A stretch of 64,000 nt of DNA, taken from assembly GCF_021018805.1 (NCBI RefSeq), contig NC_086258.1:20304692-20368691 (forward strand), read 5' to 3'. The notes below the pieces were generated by a model, which ran no database searches, was not told the origin of the DNA, and worked only from the letters and a program-made list of their open reading frames with translations. How positions within the stretch are numbered: the first letter of the stretch is position 1; each line of letters opens with the position of its first letter. The stretch comes from Prinia subflava. Taxonomy: Eukaryota > Chordata > Aves > Passeriformes > Cisticolidae. Positions 52,501-64,000 of this stretch are shown piece by piece. A program made the translations under genes and the position numbers.

Positions 52501-55500
52501 AGTTTAAAGATATTATTTTGGTGTTTAATGAAATGCTCAAATTGAGATTCCTGTTTTATTTTTAAGAGCTCATAACTGTTACAGGCAGGGTGTTTATGTC
52601 CATGCTGTTTGATTCATGAATATTGCACAGCAATAATCACCTGGGTTTATGTTGAAATTCCAGTGTACTTCTCACATCTGTTGAAACAGTGGTTTAATTT
52701 GACCACCATGCTTTTAAACAGAAGCCAGTATTTCTTTTTGTTTTTCTTCTATTGTATTCTAGCCTTTTGATTCCTTGAGGTATATTCCATGATAATTCTG
52801 CAGCTCCTGACATTTCAGTTGATCCCAAAGAAATCTTAAAACTGAAAAAGAAAGCTTTAAAAGAAAAACTTAAAACTTTTAATTTTTCTGATACTGCAAG
52901 GAAGTTGCAGATATGACTGTGTACATGTTAATGCAGTGAGTAATGGTTCTGTGGTTTCTCAAGGACTCCTTCCATGTGGGAGTGGACACAGGGTTGCCTC
53001 TTTCCTCCCTATTTACCGTGTTGGGGTGCAGTGCTCCAAAGATAAAGCAGGCAGATGTGATTTCAGCTCTCAGTAGAGCCTGGGATTTGGCAGCAGTAGC
53101 ATAGAGTTACAAACCTGTTCACTGACTAAAACTTCTCTTTTGCCTTATCAAATATTTATCTTTTTCAGACAATTGAGAGCTTTGCAGCCCAGGAAAAACA
53201 AATGGAAGTTTGTGAAGTTTGTGGAGCCTTTTTAATTGTTGGAGATGCACAGTCCAGGGTAGATGACCACTTGATGGGAAAGCAGCACATGGGTTATGCC
53301 AAAATAAAAGCTACTGTAGAAGATTTAAAAGTAAGTCTTCCTCCAGTTATTGAAATGAAAAATGCTTGGAGGCTTCCTAATGTACATAAAAAGCTGTCCA
53401 GTGGATTTTCTCAGGAGGGTGAAACACTCCAAGAAATGGAATCCTGCACTGATGTAATTTGTTGTGACTTTAGATACAGGCAAAGATACTGATTCAGATG
53501 GGAATTTTTATGGCCTTTTTAAAGAAGTGTAGCGTGGCCTCTTTTCTTGTGAGAGTGACAAGCAAAAAACAGTTCTGGAAGGGAAAGGATTTTCATTTCA
53601 GGGATTTTAGGAAGCACTGTCCTTTGTTTGGAAAATAACACTGAACTATTTTAAAAGTTTAGGCTTTTAAATCCTCAGAATCTATAATTTTAAGTATCTT
53701 GAATAATCTTTATTTCTTCCTGTGAACTTGTTTTTTAAGGAAAAGCTACGAAAAAGAACAGAAGAGCCTGACCGTGATGAAAGGTTGAAAAAAGAGAAGC
53801 TAGAACGGGAAGAGAGGGAGAAAGAGAGGGAGCGGGAAAGAGAAGAGCGGGAACGGAAGAGACGACGCGAGGAGGAGGAGAAGGAGAAAGAGAGGGCTCG
53901 GGACAGGGAGAGACGCAAAAGGAGCCGCTCCCGGAGCAGGCACTCAAGCAGGACATCTGACAGGAGGTGCAGCCGCTCACGAGACCACAAAAGGTCAAGA
54001 AGCAGAGAAAGAAGGCGAAGCAGGTACCTCTGTGTGTCCCTTAAGTGTTTTCATGTAACTTCCCAAAAGGCAAAAATCCTGTGGGGACTTGATCTGTCAG
54101 CCTGAGTCACATCACTGATACATTAGCTTCACTTGGGTCTTGCTTCTGAAGTGAAGACACACTGGTTCTATGGATAAATAAGTTTTTGATGAGTATCACT
54201 GTCTTCTCTGCATTTTTGGAAGATGACCCCATAGTGGTGGAAGTGGCTTTATGAGGGAGCTTTCAGCAGACAAAGAGTACTCCCAAAAATTAAAGTCTTG
54301 TATCTTCCTTCAGTTGGTCTTTATTTCATGGTGGTAGATAGTTTTAAGCTGTGGAGGTGTGTCAGTAAATTAGGAGGGCAATATGAAACCAGTTCTTACG
54401 TACTGGGAAATACCTATATGCAAGATAAGATTTTCTGCAGATAATCACTATATTTGAAAGTGCTACTGTTTTACTGTGTTATATTCTGAGTTAGAAAACA
54501 GCAGTTGAGATTAACATTTTTGAAATTCTCTCTGAATGTTAAGGAGTCGTGACCGGAGGAGAAGCAGAAGCCATGATAGATCAGAAAGGAAACACAGGTC
54601 TCGTAGTAGGGACAGGAGACGGTCAAAAAGCAGGGATCGGAAATCCTACAAGCACAGAAGCAAAAGCAGAGAGAGAGAACAAGACAGGAAGTCAAAAGAA
54701 AAAGGTATGTTCGTATAAAGATTGAGTTCTTAGCAAGCTCTGAAACGAATCTTTTCTAAGAGTCTCAAAAGCTGTTAGTCTTTCAGTGAGCAGCTGAAAG
54801 TTCTTAGTACCAAATCAGAGCTCGTTCTGAAAGCTGTGTGTGTTGCTGTAAGCAATTTGAGGCATTTTGTTCTTTCCAGTTACTGCACATGTGTGCATAC
54901 CTACACCCAGTGTCCTTCTCTTACCTGTTGCACTTTGTCTGCAGATGAAGTGTCCAAGGATTTTTATGTATTTTAAGACCTGTTTGCCTTTAGAAAAACA
55001 TAAGCCTATAATCATTATTTCCTAAGAGTGAATGTCTTATATTCCTACTCTTAGTGGATATTTGCAGTTACCCTTTGCAGGCACATGTTTTGTGGGAGAT
55101 CGGTACTTGGCTTCTCACCTGTACCATGTATTACTTCTCAACACTATCATGCTTCCTTTATTATCCTTTTAACAGTGCTTTTAAGTTTTTTTCCCAATCT
55201 GTAAATGCAGTCCAAGATAAATATTGCAGAATCTCTGTGATGCTCTAAATGACAATTTATGCCTTCTCCCCAGTCTCCTGCTTTTCCCCCCACCTTTCTC
55301 CCTTTTTTTTTGATTTTGTTTGTTTGTTGTTTAAACGCAGTGAGTTTTGCTTGTCAGTATTCAGGTGAGTCTCAGGAGAAAGCTGTGTTAGTCCTTGGAA
55401 CGGTTTTGTAGCTGTCCATGCCATGTAGCACAGCATTCCTGGTGACTCACTGCTTCACCAGAGGCTGAAGCTCAGAAACTTAGTGGGATTACAAAGAGCT

Positions 55501-58500
55501 ACAGTGAGAACACTGTAGATTCACATTTTGTGAGAAGATACTAATTCACTGTTATTGCTAAATTTCCCCCTTTAAAAGTCTTTTGGAACTTCTGTAGGAA
55601 CGTAATACTTCTGGCTCTGGTGGGGAGCTGACTAATGGCAAGTCCGAAACAGCCACCCCACTTCATGGGCTGATCATCAGTAATGGATGAAACAATTGTG
55701 TTTCTAAGGTACTTTTGAGGTTCTCTGGAATGAAAGGTGCTCTGTGCATGTGTCTGGGTTGCATAGGCCTGTCTGCTTGACCCTTCTCCGTATTTATCCA
55801 GTGGATTGGTTGCCAAAATGTTGGTAATGCTTCATGTATTTCTCTTCCGTGACTTCCTTAGACTGTTTCAATTATTCTGGTTTATACTGTGGGGCATCTT
55901 TAGTATTGATTCTTCTCTCATTTTCCTTTGCCGTGTAAGAGAGGGGGTTTTGTTGCTTGCTTGTTGGCAGTGGAAATGATGTGCAGGCTTTAAACTCAGA
56001 TTCAGTTTTGTAGCCTAAATCTGTCCACTTGTTACTATTCCTACCTGATACTGTGCCTTTTTTGCCTGCTTTATGAACAGATTTCTGGTACTTGGTCAAA
56101 GAATGTCCTATTCTCCTGAATGTGTGTATCTATGCATATAAATAACTGTTTTCTTGTTTATTCAAATTTGGTCTGGTTTTGAGCTTTTCAGTTCTTTCCT
56201 TCCCATAAATAGAGGAGCTAGTGAACTTTCTTCAGCATCTCAAGTATTTTTAGTTTTAACTTGACTGATTTCCTTGCTGGCTGTTTTATTTGCTGCTTGC
56301 TACTTTCTTCCACCAGAAATGAGAACAGTGAGGTGATGCTATCAGCTGCGATGAAAATCCCACCTGGGAAAATCAGTTACTTTTTTTGACCGTGCCATCT
56401 GTAAAAACACAAATAGGCCTTAGACCAGGACTGTAATGCTGAAGAAGTTAGTGATTTTCCCTTCGTTGGGAAAATCCTTTAACAGAAAACAATACAAAAG
56501 AGGAGGGGAAGAAGGAAAAATCTAAATCCAATAGTAGTTAATAAGGCAACATTGAATTTCTGTGCTGAAGCTGTAAGCACCATTGCATCCTCATACTTGC
56601 AATGTGGCACTGTAGGTAGGAAGTTAAGAAGAAAGCTTTAGAGAATCATATATTTAAAGTATGTGGCTTTTGCACAACAGTAACTTAAAAGTTAAATCTT
56701 AACTTAGTACATTGGGAATCTTGGCTTCAGAATCTACTTGACTTTATAGCCACCACTGATCTGCAGGTGTAAAAGTAAGCAGCAAAGGCTGTAACTACTC
56801 ATGGTAGTGCCTTTCATGTGTAAATCTCAGACTGCTTTATAAAAGTGAATATTAACACCAAAAAACCCCAGAGGAACAGTTTCCCAAGACTTGCATACAG
56901 TTGCACATTAAATTAGTGCCACACTTTGAAAATTCAGAAGTCCTGGCTTCTTGTTCACTAAGATACTGTAGAAGATGGCAACAAAGGTTATAACAAAAAA
57001 GTATGTGTAAAAATGGGGACACTTGATTTGTGACTTGGATTTCAGGGTCAGGGATACCTTTGCTGAAGAAAGGAGGCACCAGCCATAAACACCAGCTGAG
57101 CATTAGCTTAATATAAACCAGTAGAATGCACCTGCTGTTCAAGTTAGCAAACTTCAGAGCAGATGGAATGAGTAGGGGATTTTAATAAAAAATATTTTCC
57201 AAGTATCTTCATTTCACAAAGGGTTAATACTGGAATAGGCCTCCAGACCACTTTGGCTTGGCTCTGTCTCTTCCCTAATCTGGATTCTGATACTTACATA
57301 AGAATAATTATGATCATGTTTTACTGTTAGTGATTAAACATCAGTAAATACTGCCAGAGCAGCTCAGTAATGCTGGCTATTATGTTTGATTTTCTGAACA
57401 GTAAAGGGATTCACTTGGTCGTGATAAGAATTCTCACAAAACACATCTCAGGTGCCCACATAAACTCGATCAGAAGAATATGTCTGTGTTTAATCTGGAA
57501 GCAAAGGCAATATTACATCACTATACCTAATAGGTCACAGCTGAAATATTACACCCAGTTTCAGCAGTAAACTAATTTTATGTACTTTCTCTGTTACTGA
57601 TTAAAAATACAGTGGAGGAACTTAACTTGCAGATACTCTAGAGGTTGAAATGTTATTGGGCTATTTGTTGAGTACACTTCTTCAGTTCTGCTTGGCAAAC
57701 TGGAGGTTTGCTGTAGTAAACCTATTTTAATACTGAATTTTTTAGAAGAGTTTGCTATTTCATACCACAGTTCATTAGGTTTTTTAACCTGAAACAAAAT
57801 TATCCTTCCTGACCACATTCAAGACACAAACAAGACAGAACAAAACCCTGCACACTGCACATCCATAGGGCTATTAAGATCTACCATATCTACATAGGAC
57901 AGAAGATAAGATTATTGGACTGACTACTAGTCCTCTGCGGGGAAACAAGACTACTATTCCTCAGTGGATCCACGTGTGCACCGGAGATACCTTTAAGGCA
58001 CAAAAAGAAGACTTTTTAACAAGGTTAGTTAGAGTGCAATCTACCTGCGGAGTTGCCAACCGAGGGCAGACAGACCCAAAGTGACTTTAGTCCTTCAGTG
58101 AGCTGGGTGACGTTGCCGTGTGCTTTCCTCAAGCACCCTGCACTGGATGTGCTGCTGCAGGTGAATCCTCACTCCTGGTGCTCATTAGGCAGTTGCCCTC
58201 ATTTCTCTGCGAGGGCTTTACCCTATCCTTTGCTAGTCTGTTATGAAACAAAGAAGTTGGGATGTCACTGCTCTTTTAAAGCTTAATTTCTTGCTTTGTC
58301 TCCTGGAATATAAAAGTGTGTTCTGCCAGTCTAGGTGATAATGTTACTTAAAATAGCTTTTTCAGAGTGTTTGATCTGTGTGCTCCTGTGTTGGGGATGT
58401 ATCTATCTATTTATATTACTTACTTTGATTGCCCGGATAGCAGGGAATATTCAGAAAGAAAGAGCATGAATGTTTTCTGTATGATGACATCTGAGAGGTT

Positions 58501-59667
58501 GGTTTTTTGGATTTTTTTTTTCTCTCCAGAGTGTCTTTACTGATCAAGAGTTGAATATTATGGTGTGAAATAATACAGCAGGAATTGGTATTTTTATTAA
58601 ATTTGCAAATACTGAATTTACAGATAAGGCACGCAGCTCTAATACTGAATGTTTTTCTTCCCATGGAAATATTTTTACTTCTGGCTTCCTTCCTTCCTTG
58701 AAGATTGAGGTTTTAGTGTAGCAAATGCTTCAGTGAGCTTCACAATTATGATGAAATTGTGGGCTCCTTCCCGCACATCTTGCTGTTTCTTTGCCTTTGA
58801 AAAAAATTGCTTTTTATATATCTTCTAAGCTATCTCCCCAAGCCCTTTAAAGAGTTGTTTATAAATGACTACTGTTTTTATAAAATTCAGAATTAACAAC
58901 ACTGACAAATGTGCAGCTTCAAATTTAATTTTGGTTGTCAGTGATCTCCACCTTCAAAGCTGTCAGTGCTTAATATTGTTTCCCAAAGGATTTGATAGTT
59001 TGAGATTGCTGGTTTTTAATTGGCAAGTATCAATTTCTTTGATTATGCAGTCAGGCATTGTCCCACCACTCTTTTCTGATTTCTCTGTCAAGAACCATAA
59101 TTAACGAGAGTTGTAAGCCAAAGCAAGCCCATACACAATGAGAAATCAAAACTTGGGGACCAGAGGAGTCCCATAATAAGTAAGGAAGCCATGCACCATA
59201 ATTACACATTTGCCTAACCTCTTTACCCCAGTTTGTTCATTTTGGCAGAGAGCTGAGTAGCTGCCTCTGTTAGGAGGTCTGACCTTTCTCCTCTTCCCCC
59301 ACCCTCTACTGTCCCCTTGTACCTTTATTTTGTCCCCTCTCCATTCCAGCATGGTAGTCTGAAGCCTGTTTCTGTAACTTTTTGGGTATTACTGTTACTG
59401 CTGTAGAAAGTAATTGTTCAATCCGAATTGTATGCAATATATATCTCACATGTGCAATGTTTGTTTTTACTTTGAAATCCATGGTCAATGTCTTCTTTCA
59501 TGGCAGAAAAGAGGGGATCTGATGATAAAAAAAGTAGTGTGAAGTCCAGTAGTCGAGAAAAACAGAGTGAAGACACAAATACAGACTCGAAGGAGAGTGA
59601 GACTAAGAATGAGGTCAATGGGACCAATGAAGACATTAAATCTGAAGGTGACACTCAGTCCAATTAA
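43537..59667 (+). CDS. LUC7L3: LUC7L3 (CROP), U1 snRNP-associated splicing factor
   Basis: Nuclear Luc7-family protein that acts with U1 snRNP in 5' splice-site choice. Coding exons: 43537-43635, 49673-49739, 50378-50417, 50649-50793, 51799-51873, 51962-52066, 53169-53330, 53740-54023, 54544-54704, 59507-59667 (TAA). All introns are GT-AG and phases agree; the 432 residues equal the human length. Residues 1-33 form the helix MISAAQLLDELMGRDRNLAP. Zinc finger 1 is CCCH-like with C35, C43, C58 and H62. A coiled region runs to about residue 177. Zinc finger 2 has C192, C195, H211 and H217. Residues 232-325 are Arg/Glu rich and 300-380 Arg/Ser rich, for speckle targeting. The C-terminus is acidic and ends GDTQSN. 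The two RS exons use AAG acceptors. The start is chosen from the conserved MISAAQ; the frame is open upstream of it. Confidence 0.97.
43636..49672 (+). other. LUC7L3: LUC7L3 intron 1
   Basis: Six-kilobase first intron. Its first 450 bp belong to the CpG island; the rest is unique AT-rich DNA with a short GTT/ATT microsatellite (44476-44509). No exon, RNA gene or clear mobile element is recognised. Confidence 0.7.
44476..44509. repeat. GTT then ATT trinucleotide microsatellite
   Basis: Six GTT units pass directly into five or so ATT units, 34 bp in LUC7L3 intron 1. Confidence 0.9.
54705..59506 (+). other. LUC7L3: LUC7L3 intron 9, long, possible hidden exon
   Basis: The 4.8-kb intron before the last coding exon is far longer than the introns just upstream of it. 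It shows no repeats I recognise. A segment at 57898-58023 has an AG acceptor and a GTTAGT donor and is discussed as a possible poison exon. The rest is unassigned. Confidence 0.6.
57898..58023 (+). other. Candidate alternative (poison) exon in LUC7L3
   Basis: 126-bp segment bounded by an acceptor ending CATAG (57896-57897) and a donor GTTAGT (58024). Joined after the exon ending 54704 (phase 1) it reads GQKIRLLD and then TGA, so inclusion would truncate the protein before the acidic tail. Splicing factors often use such exons for self-control; here it is inference from splice signals only. Confidence 0.25.
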
Positions 59668-59961
59668 AACTGATCTGATATGACCTCAGATCAGACAGAG
59701 GTAAGTGCATTATTTCAAACTTTGATTAGGGCTTTTTGTTACTGTTTAACAGTGCAGCGTAAGTATGCACAGATGAAGATGGAACTAAGTCAAGTAAGAA
59801 GACAAACTAAAGCACCTTCTGAAGGAAATGACAGTGTAGTCCTGCAAAACATTTTGAGGTACATTGTTTTGTCTCAGCTATTTTGTAGCAGACTCGTGCC
59901 CCCATTAGTGTGCCTCTTTGGGACATATTTGTAATATAGTCACCATAGAAAAATTAATTAT

Positions 59962-60010
59962 CTTTTTTTTTTTTTTTTAGGGATTTTGTTATCTTTTTTT
60001 AAAAAAAAAA
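59962..60010. repeat. Poly-T and T7A10 low-complexity tract
   Basis: A T run of about 17, then a T7 run passing directly into A10, in the LUC7L3 3' UTR intron. This could form a short hairpin in RNA. Confidence 0.8.
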
Positions 60011-60572
60011 GTTGAATTGGTTTTGTATTTAAGTCCATATTGTGTTGGTACATCAGCAGAAACTTTTGCTTAAATACTTAATATTTGAGGCACATGTTGG
60101 ACTACTTTGTTTTCATATAAACTGCTAGTATTTCTTTGTCAAGGATGTTTCTAGTTTTTTTGCTTTATTGCCTTGCATTCTAATGCAGTTTGTTCTGTAA
60201 CTCGAGAGCCAGTAGCATTGGATTGATGGAAGTGTAGGGTTTATGAATTATTGCAGCTGACTACCATACCTCACACAGCGTTGGTGTTGTGAGCGGCCCA
60301 TGAAAAGCCAAATTAAAAATCAAGGATTCAGTCAAACTAAGCAGGTACTCATGCCAGGTACTCCTTTCTCTACCCACATCCATGTTTGAATGCTGTTGCC
60401 TGTAATCTTTAAGCTTACTGTTGTGTTTTTGATTTTGAAGCTAGTGAAAAGGACTTTTTGTGTATTGTGTGAATACTGTAAATCTGATGTTAACAGAATG
60501 GAATTTTCTTTCAACTGTGTGTAGGGATGCAGTGCTGCCCAGAATTAGATATCTTTAAAGAGTTTAAAATGC

Positions 60573-60578
60573 AATAAA
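60573..60578 (+). terminator. LUC7L3: LUC7L3 proximal polyadenylation signal
   Basis: AATAAA within the 3' UTR intron, followed by 'cgccttgttactttc'. It would be used only if the intron 59701-61187 is retained. Confidence 0.55.
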
Positions 60579-61604
60579 CACTACATAATATTCGCCTTGT
60601 TACTTTCAATGCAATTCAAGTCTTTAAGAGGTATGTGCTTAATATTTCCTACTGTGTAGGAGACTTTGAGTCAGCCATAGCACAGAACAGTGGAATGGCT
60701 GGTACCAGGCTTGTAAGATGTAAATGCAGACAGATGTCACCAAATGATGACAGTGGTGATGGCAGGAATGTATGCTGGAAACTGTTTGTGGGAAATGAAG
60801 CAGTTAAGCAGTAGGCAATTACAATACTGTATTGAAAGGACAACTTGAAGTTTTCTCCCCACTCTTGACATAGCTTTCTTACAGAAGGTCTTTAGTTGTA
60901 TTCCTGAAATACGGCACTAACAGTGGAGATGACAGCTGATAAATGAGCTTCTTGCAACATAAATTTGTTACTGTAGTTGCATTATGTATGCTAGGAACTC
61001 TTAAACATTTAATGTTGATATTAAACCATTAATGCCACGTCATTGCTTCTAAAGCCAGTCATGTTCAATGGTGATGTTTTTGTAGAGTTAAGATGACAGC
61101 TAACAACTGGGTGAGTGTATAGGAGCTGTGAACAAAATGCTCCTAATGCTGTCTAATCGTCTGTTCTCCCAAAATTTTGCATTATAGGACTACTACGTGA
61201 AGAGTCTGCGAAGACAGCGGAACACAGCTTAAACTGAAGATCTGCTTTAAAATGAGGTGAAAGAAAGCTGTAGTGGCGTAGAAAAATATAAAGTTGAGTT
61301 AGAATTTTTTTTATAAAATTTAATTCAGGACTGGTGTTTCCTCCCAGAGTTCAGAAAGATGTGTTGATAATAGCACATATGCTACTGAGAATATAAGTCC
61401 TGTATCCTTTTTTTCTTTAAGACTTTTTAAGATAAGAAACAACATAACCTAAACACATGGCTTGCTCAGTGTTTAATTGCAAGTTTTCATTCTTGGACTT
61501 TAAAACACAAGAATAAATGTTTAGTATTTGTGTGAATCGAACTAAAACGAAATCCCATTTTTACAACTAAGCAGTTCCTAGCTTCTTGATATATGAGAAA
61601 TGGA

Positions 61605-61610
61605 AATAAA
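61605..61610 (+). terminator. LUC7L3: LUC7L3 distal polyadenylation signal
   Basis: Canonical AATAAA followed within 40 bp by TG/T-rich sequence ('gattgtctctgtcattg'). It is the most likely main 3' end of LUC7L3. A second AATAAA lies 93 bp upstream at 61512-61517. Confidence 0.75.
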
Positions 61611-61639
61611 GTATCTTTGAATTTCTGTTACAAATTTGA

Positions 61640-63811
61640 TTGTCTCTGTCATTGAACATTTAATATTAAATAAGCTTCTTTCCTAATAAATTACTCATGT
61701 CTTCATGCTTAGTTCATTAATTTGAATGCTTAGTTATTCTGTGCTGTTTCTGGGTTTGAGTATTTTTGGTGCCATCAGGATTTAGTTTCAGGCTTACTTT
61801 TACAGCAGTTAGATACTGTTGGATTCAGCATCTCCCCAAAAAATGCCTTTTGCTGCAGTTGGTTAAGAAACTACAGAAATCTTGCAATAAAAATATAGAA
61901 ATTAACTCTTTATAAAATGGTTCAACTTTGACAGCACATTTAGAGTGGTGCCAGTACTGAGACTGGCGTTCAGACTGCTTCATATTTGCATTGCATATTG
62001 GTGTGTGATATTGAACAGACACTCTGGCAGGGAGATGTGCCTCACGCTTCCCTGTGAAGCTGCAGGGCAGGCACGAGTGGTTCTTGTTGGAAAAGAGCTG
62101 CAGTGTGCACTGGTCAGTGCTGTGGCTGTAAGGCAATGAATCCACATTCTTTAGAAAGGGCATTGTCTTTGCCATTAGTATTCAGGCGTGGACAGTGCAT
62201 GGAACCAGAGTCAGAGATGGACAGAACACCACTGTAACCTGTGCTGATTTTGTGACCTGTGGGTGGAAGTGCACTCGAGAGGAATCTGCATCTCGGTCCC
62301 TCTGCTCGGTAGCGACAGGTTTTGATGCCAAATGCAGCCAGCCATGTTCCTTTTAGGACTCTTGTTGTTCTAAAGTAGACACATGTGCATAGGGGCATAG
62401 GGCATGGGGAGTGGGTGTGGTGGTGTTTTTGGGGAAAACTGAAGTGAAATAATAGCTAAATTCTAATTGGAGACGTTGGATACACACCTCCTTTTGAAAG
62501 GTGTGAGACAGGACTCTTCCTGGATGTGTTACTTTCAGCAGTGCAGATGTTTGTCTGGCACGTTCCACTGCACATACTTTTTACAGGATTTGCATTTCCC
62601 CTTACTTTGCAAAAGTAAAAATGATTAAATGAGGTACCTTATAGCAGATTAGGCTGGGATTCAGATTCTGATATGTATCATAGGGAAGTCTTCAAGGCTG
62701 TAAAGATGGAAGGAAAATTCTGTTTTCCAGAGCATAGGAAACACGGTACCTTTCTGCCTCCAGATTTGATTGTACAAACATCTCCACAGAGATTCATCTT
62801 GGTGAGAAGTATCTTCAGAGCTCAAGGCCAGGATAAATACCATCCCAGATTTTCTAGGAATGCTAGGCAAAAGGCAAGTAGCTGATTTCAGTAAGCACCT
62901 CTTACATGCTTTCTCCATACTGGTTTTGACAGCCTGACAGTCTTTTATTAGGTGTTGAAAATGAACTGCCCTATGATTTTCCAAAGTTGTATTAAAATTT
63001 TAAGTGTCCTGTCCACTCTAGAGTAATCTTCATTACCCCCACCCTAAAAAGGAAGAGATTAAGGTACATGAAATGACTCCTTTCATATAAGTGAAGAGTA
63101 GCAATGTCAGTTCAGTACAAGTTTGTAGTGCAAACAAAAGTGGTCCTTGGAAGAACAGTAAGTTTTGTAAACTTAGTCTCAGTTGTCATTCCAACAGTTT
63201 ATTGTTCAAAGAAAAAGCCCAACAAAAAACAGTTAACATAACTAGTGTGCCTTAGAATTTATCAAACTGCATAAAACATACAAAAATATTTCTCTGAATG
63301 CATAGATTTACTGTTATTACAGTCAGATTATGAGTAGAGTTTAGGTCTTAACACATTAACTATTATTCTTGGTGAAAACTAGAGAAATAAAGCTTTTTAA
63401 ACCAGCTGCCCTCTAGCAGAACACTCAGTAATTAGTGGAGACAGTCCTTACACTGACTTCCTAAGTAAAGGAACTGGAAAGAAATTAGATACTCTTAATT
63501 AATTTTGAGCCATTTAACCACTACTGTTTCAGACAGTTATTGCACACAATCTGAGTTAGCCTCCAAGTTATGCTGGAAAGGTAAATACACAATTGTTAAA
63601 ATAAAACCTTCTTTGCTGTCCTACAAGAAAAACAAAGCAGGACCCTTAGTTAAGAAGTTTTACTTCATACTATGTCACAGTCTTAAGCTTCCCAGGAGTT
63701 TAATCTGGCACTAAAGTAGTTCAGCTAAATTTTGATACAGTGGCTGGAGAAAACCAGGATTGAGAATGGGAAGTTGGCAGGGTTGAGGTGATGTGGATGG
63801 AGGAAAGAAAT
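61640..63811. other. Intergenic DNA right of LUC7L3
   Basis: Unique AT-rich DNA. No repeat or plus-strand gene is recognised. A minus-strand AATAAA near 63197 could serve as the 3' end for the open frame at the right edge. Confidence 0.5.
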
Positions 63812-64000
63812 TTAATTATTTTGACTGCAGCAAGCAAGAATTTTAAGTCTAAGTAACTCAGTGAAATCCTGAGCCAAGAGTCTAGCATCTCCTGTGCTGG
63901 CAGAAGGGGTTTGTGTTCTCTTGGTGTGCAGCAGCTTGAAGGAGTCTTCCCGGGTAAAGCGGGACACAGGGGAGGGTGCAGCCATGCTGCTTCTACCAGA
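63812..64000 (-). CDS. Unidentified open frame at the right edge, possible terminal exon
   Basis: On the minus strand, a frame open from the window edge to a TAA at 63814-63812. An ATG at 63985-63983 would give 57 residues beginning MAAPSPVSRFTREDSFKLL and ending CCSQNN; five more codons are open up to the edge. The first 30 residues have plausible composition (basic, Ser/Thr rich, a phosphosite-like TREDS); the rest looks less protein-like. I do not recognise the protein. It may be the last exon or a first exon of a neighbouring gene, or chance. No acceptor can be seen because the window ends. Confidence 0.3.
   Translation of the reverse strand, partial: SGRSSMAAPSPVSRFTREDSFKLLHTKRTQTPSASTGDARLLAQDFTELLRLKILACCSQNN

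Larger units (their letters stand above)
59668..61630 (+). other. LUC7L3: LUC7L3 3' UTR, spliced and unspliced forms
   Basis: A GTAAGT donor at 59701 lies 33 nt after the stop codon. A matching acceptor (ATTATAG at 61181-61187) starts a terminal exon at 61188. Poly(A) signals are AATAAA at 60573-60578 inside this last intron, and at 61512-61517 and 61605-61610 in the terminal exon. So both a spliced message ending near 61630 and an intron-retaining one ending near 60600 are possible. Confidence 0.75.

Overview
This is vertebrate nuclear DNA, most likely from a bird and probably a passerine. The evidence is exon-intron genes with GT-AG introns, many short CR1-type LINE 3' fragments, and avian-looking solo LTRs. 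The window holds three orthologues in the order known from human 17q21.33: ABCC3 (+), ANKRD40 (-), LUC7L3 (+). I see no bacterial, phage, CRISPR or operon features. The species call is inference; the gene calls rest on exon-by-exon reading with matching splice phases.

Layout. 1-29409: the 3' part of ABCC3 (MRP3). There are 25 coding exons, from the L0 linker before the first ABC transmembrane domain through the stop codon, giving 1309 residues; TMD0 lies to the left of the window. ABCC3 introns hold CR1 fragments, a clean solo LTR with a 5-bp target-site duplication (18178-18924), and a duplicated piece of one of its own NBD1 exons plus adjoining intron (14894-15224 copied to 20091-20419). 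29410-33988: convergent intergenic DNA with LTR-retroelement debris, an E-box-bearing inverted repeat and the likely ANKRD40 3' UTR. 33989-40545: ANKRD40 on the minus strand, 5 coding exons, 347 residues. 40546-43400: a divergent intergenic stretch with four CR1 fragments and a 25-bp GC-rich minisatellite next to the LUC7L3 promoter. 43537-59667: LUC7L3, 10 coding exons, 432 residues (same length as human), followed by a spliced 3' UTR ending near 61630. 61640-64000: mostly featureless, but the right edge carries an unidentified minus-strand open frame.

The three genes do not form a pathway. ABCC3 is a basolateral efflux pump for glucuronides and bile acids, ANKRD40 is a poorly characterised ankyrin protein, and LUC7L3 is a U1 snRNP-associated splicing factor. 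No wholly novel system is evident. The items most worth checking are the in-frame pseudoexon made by the ABCC3 duplication, the LUC7L3 promoter minisatellite (open in all three forward frames) with its in-frame upstream extension, a possible poison exon and alternative C-terminus in LUC7L3, and the right-edge open frame.
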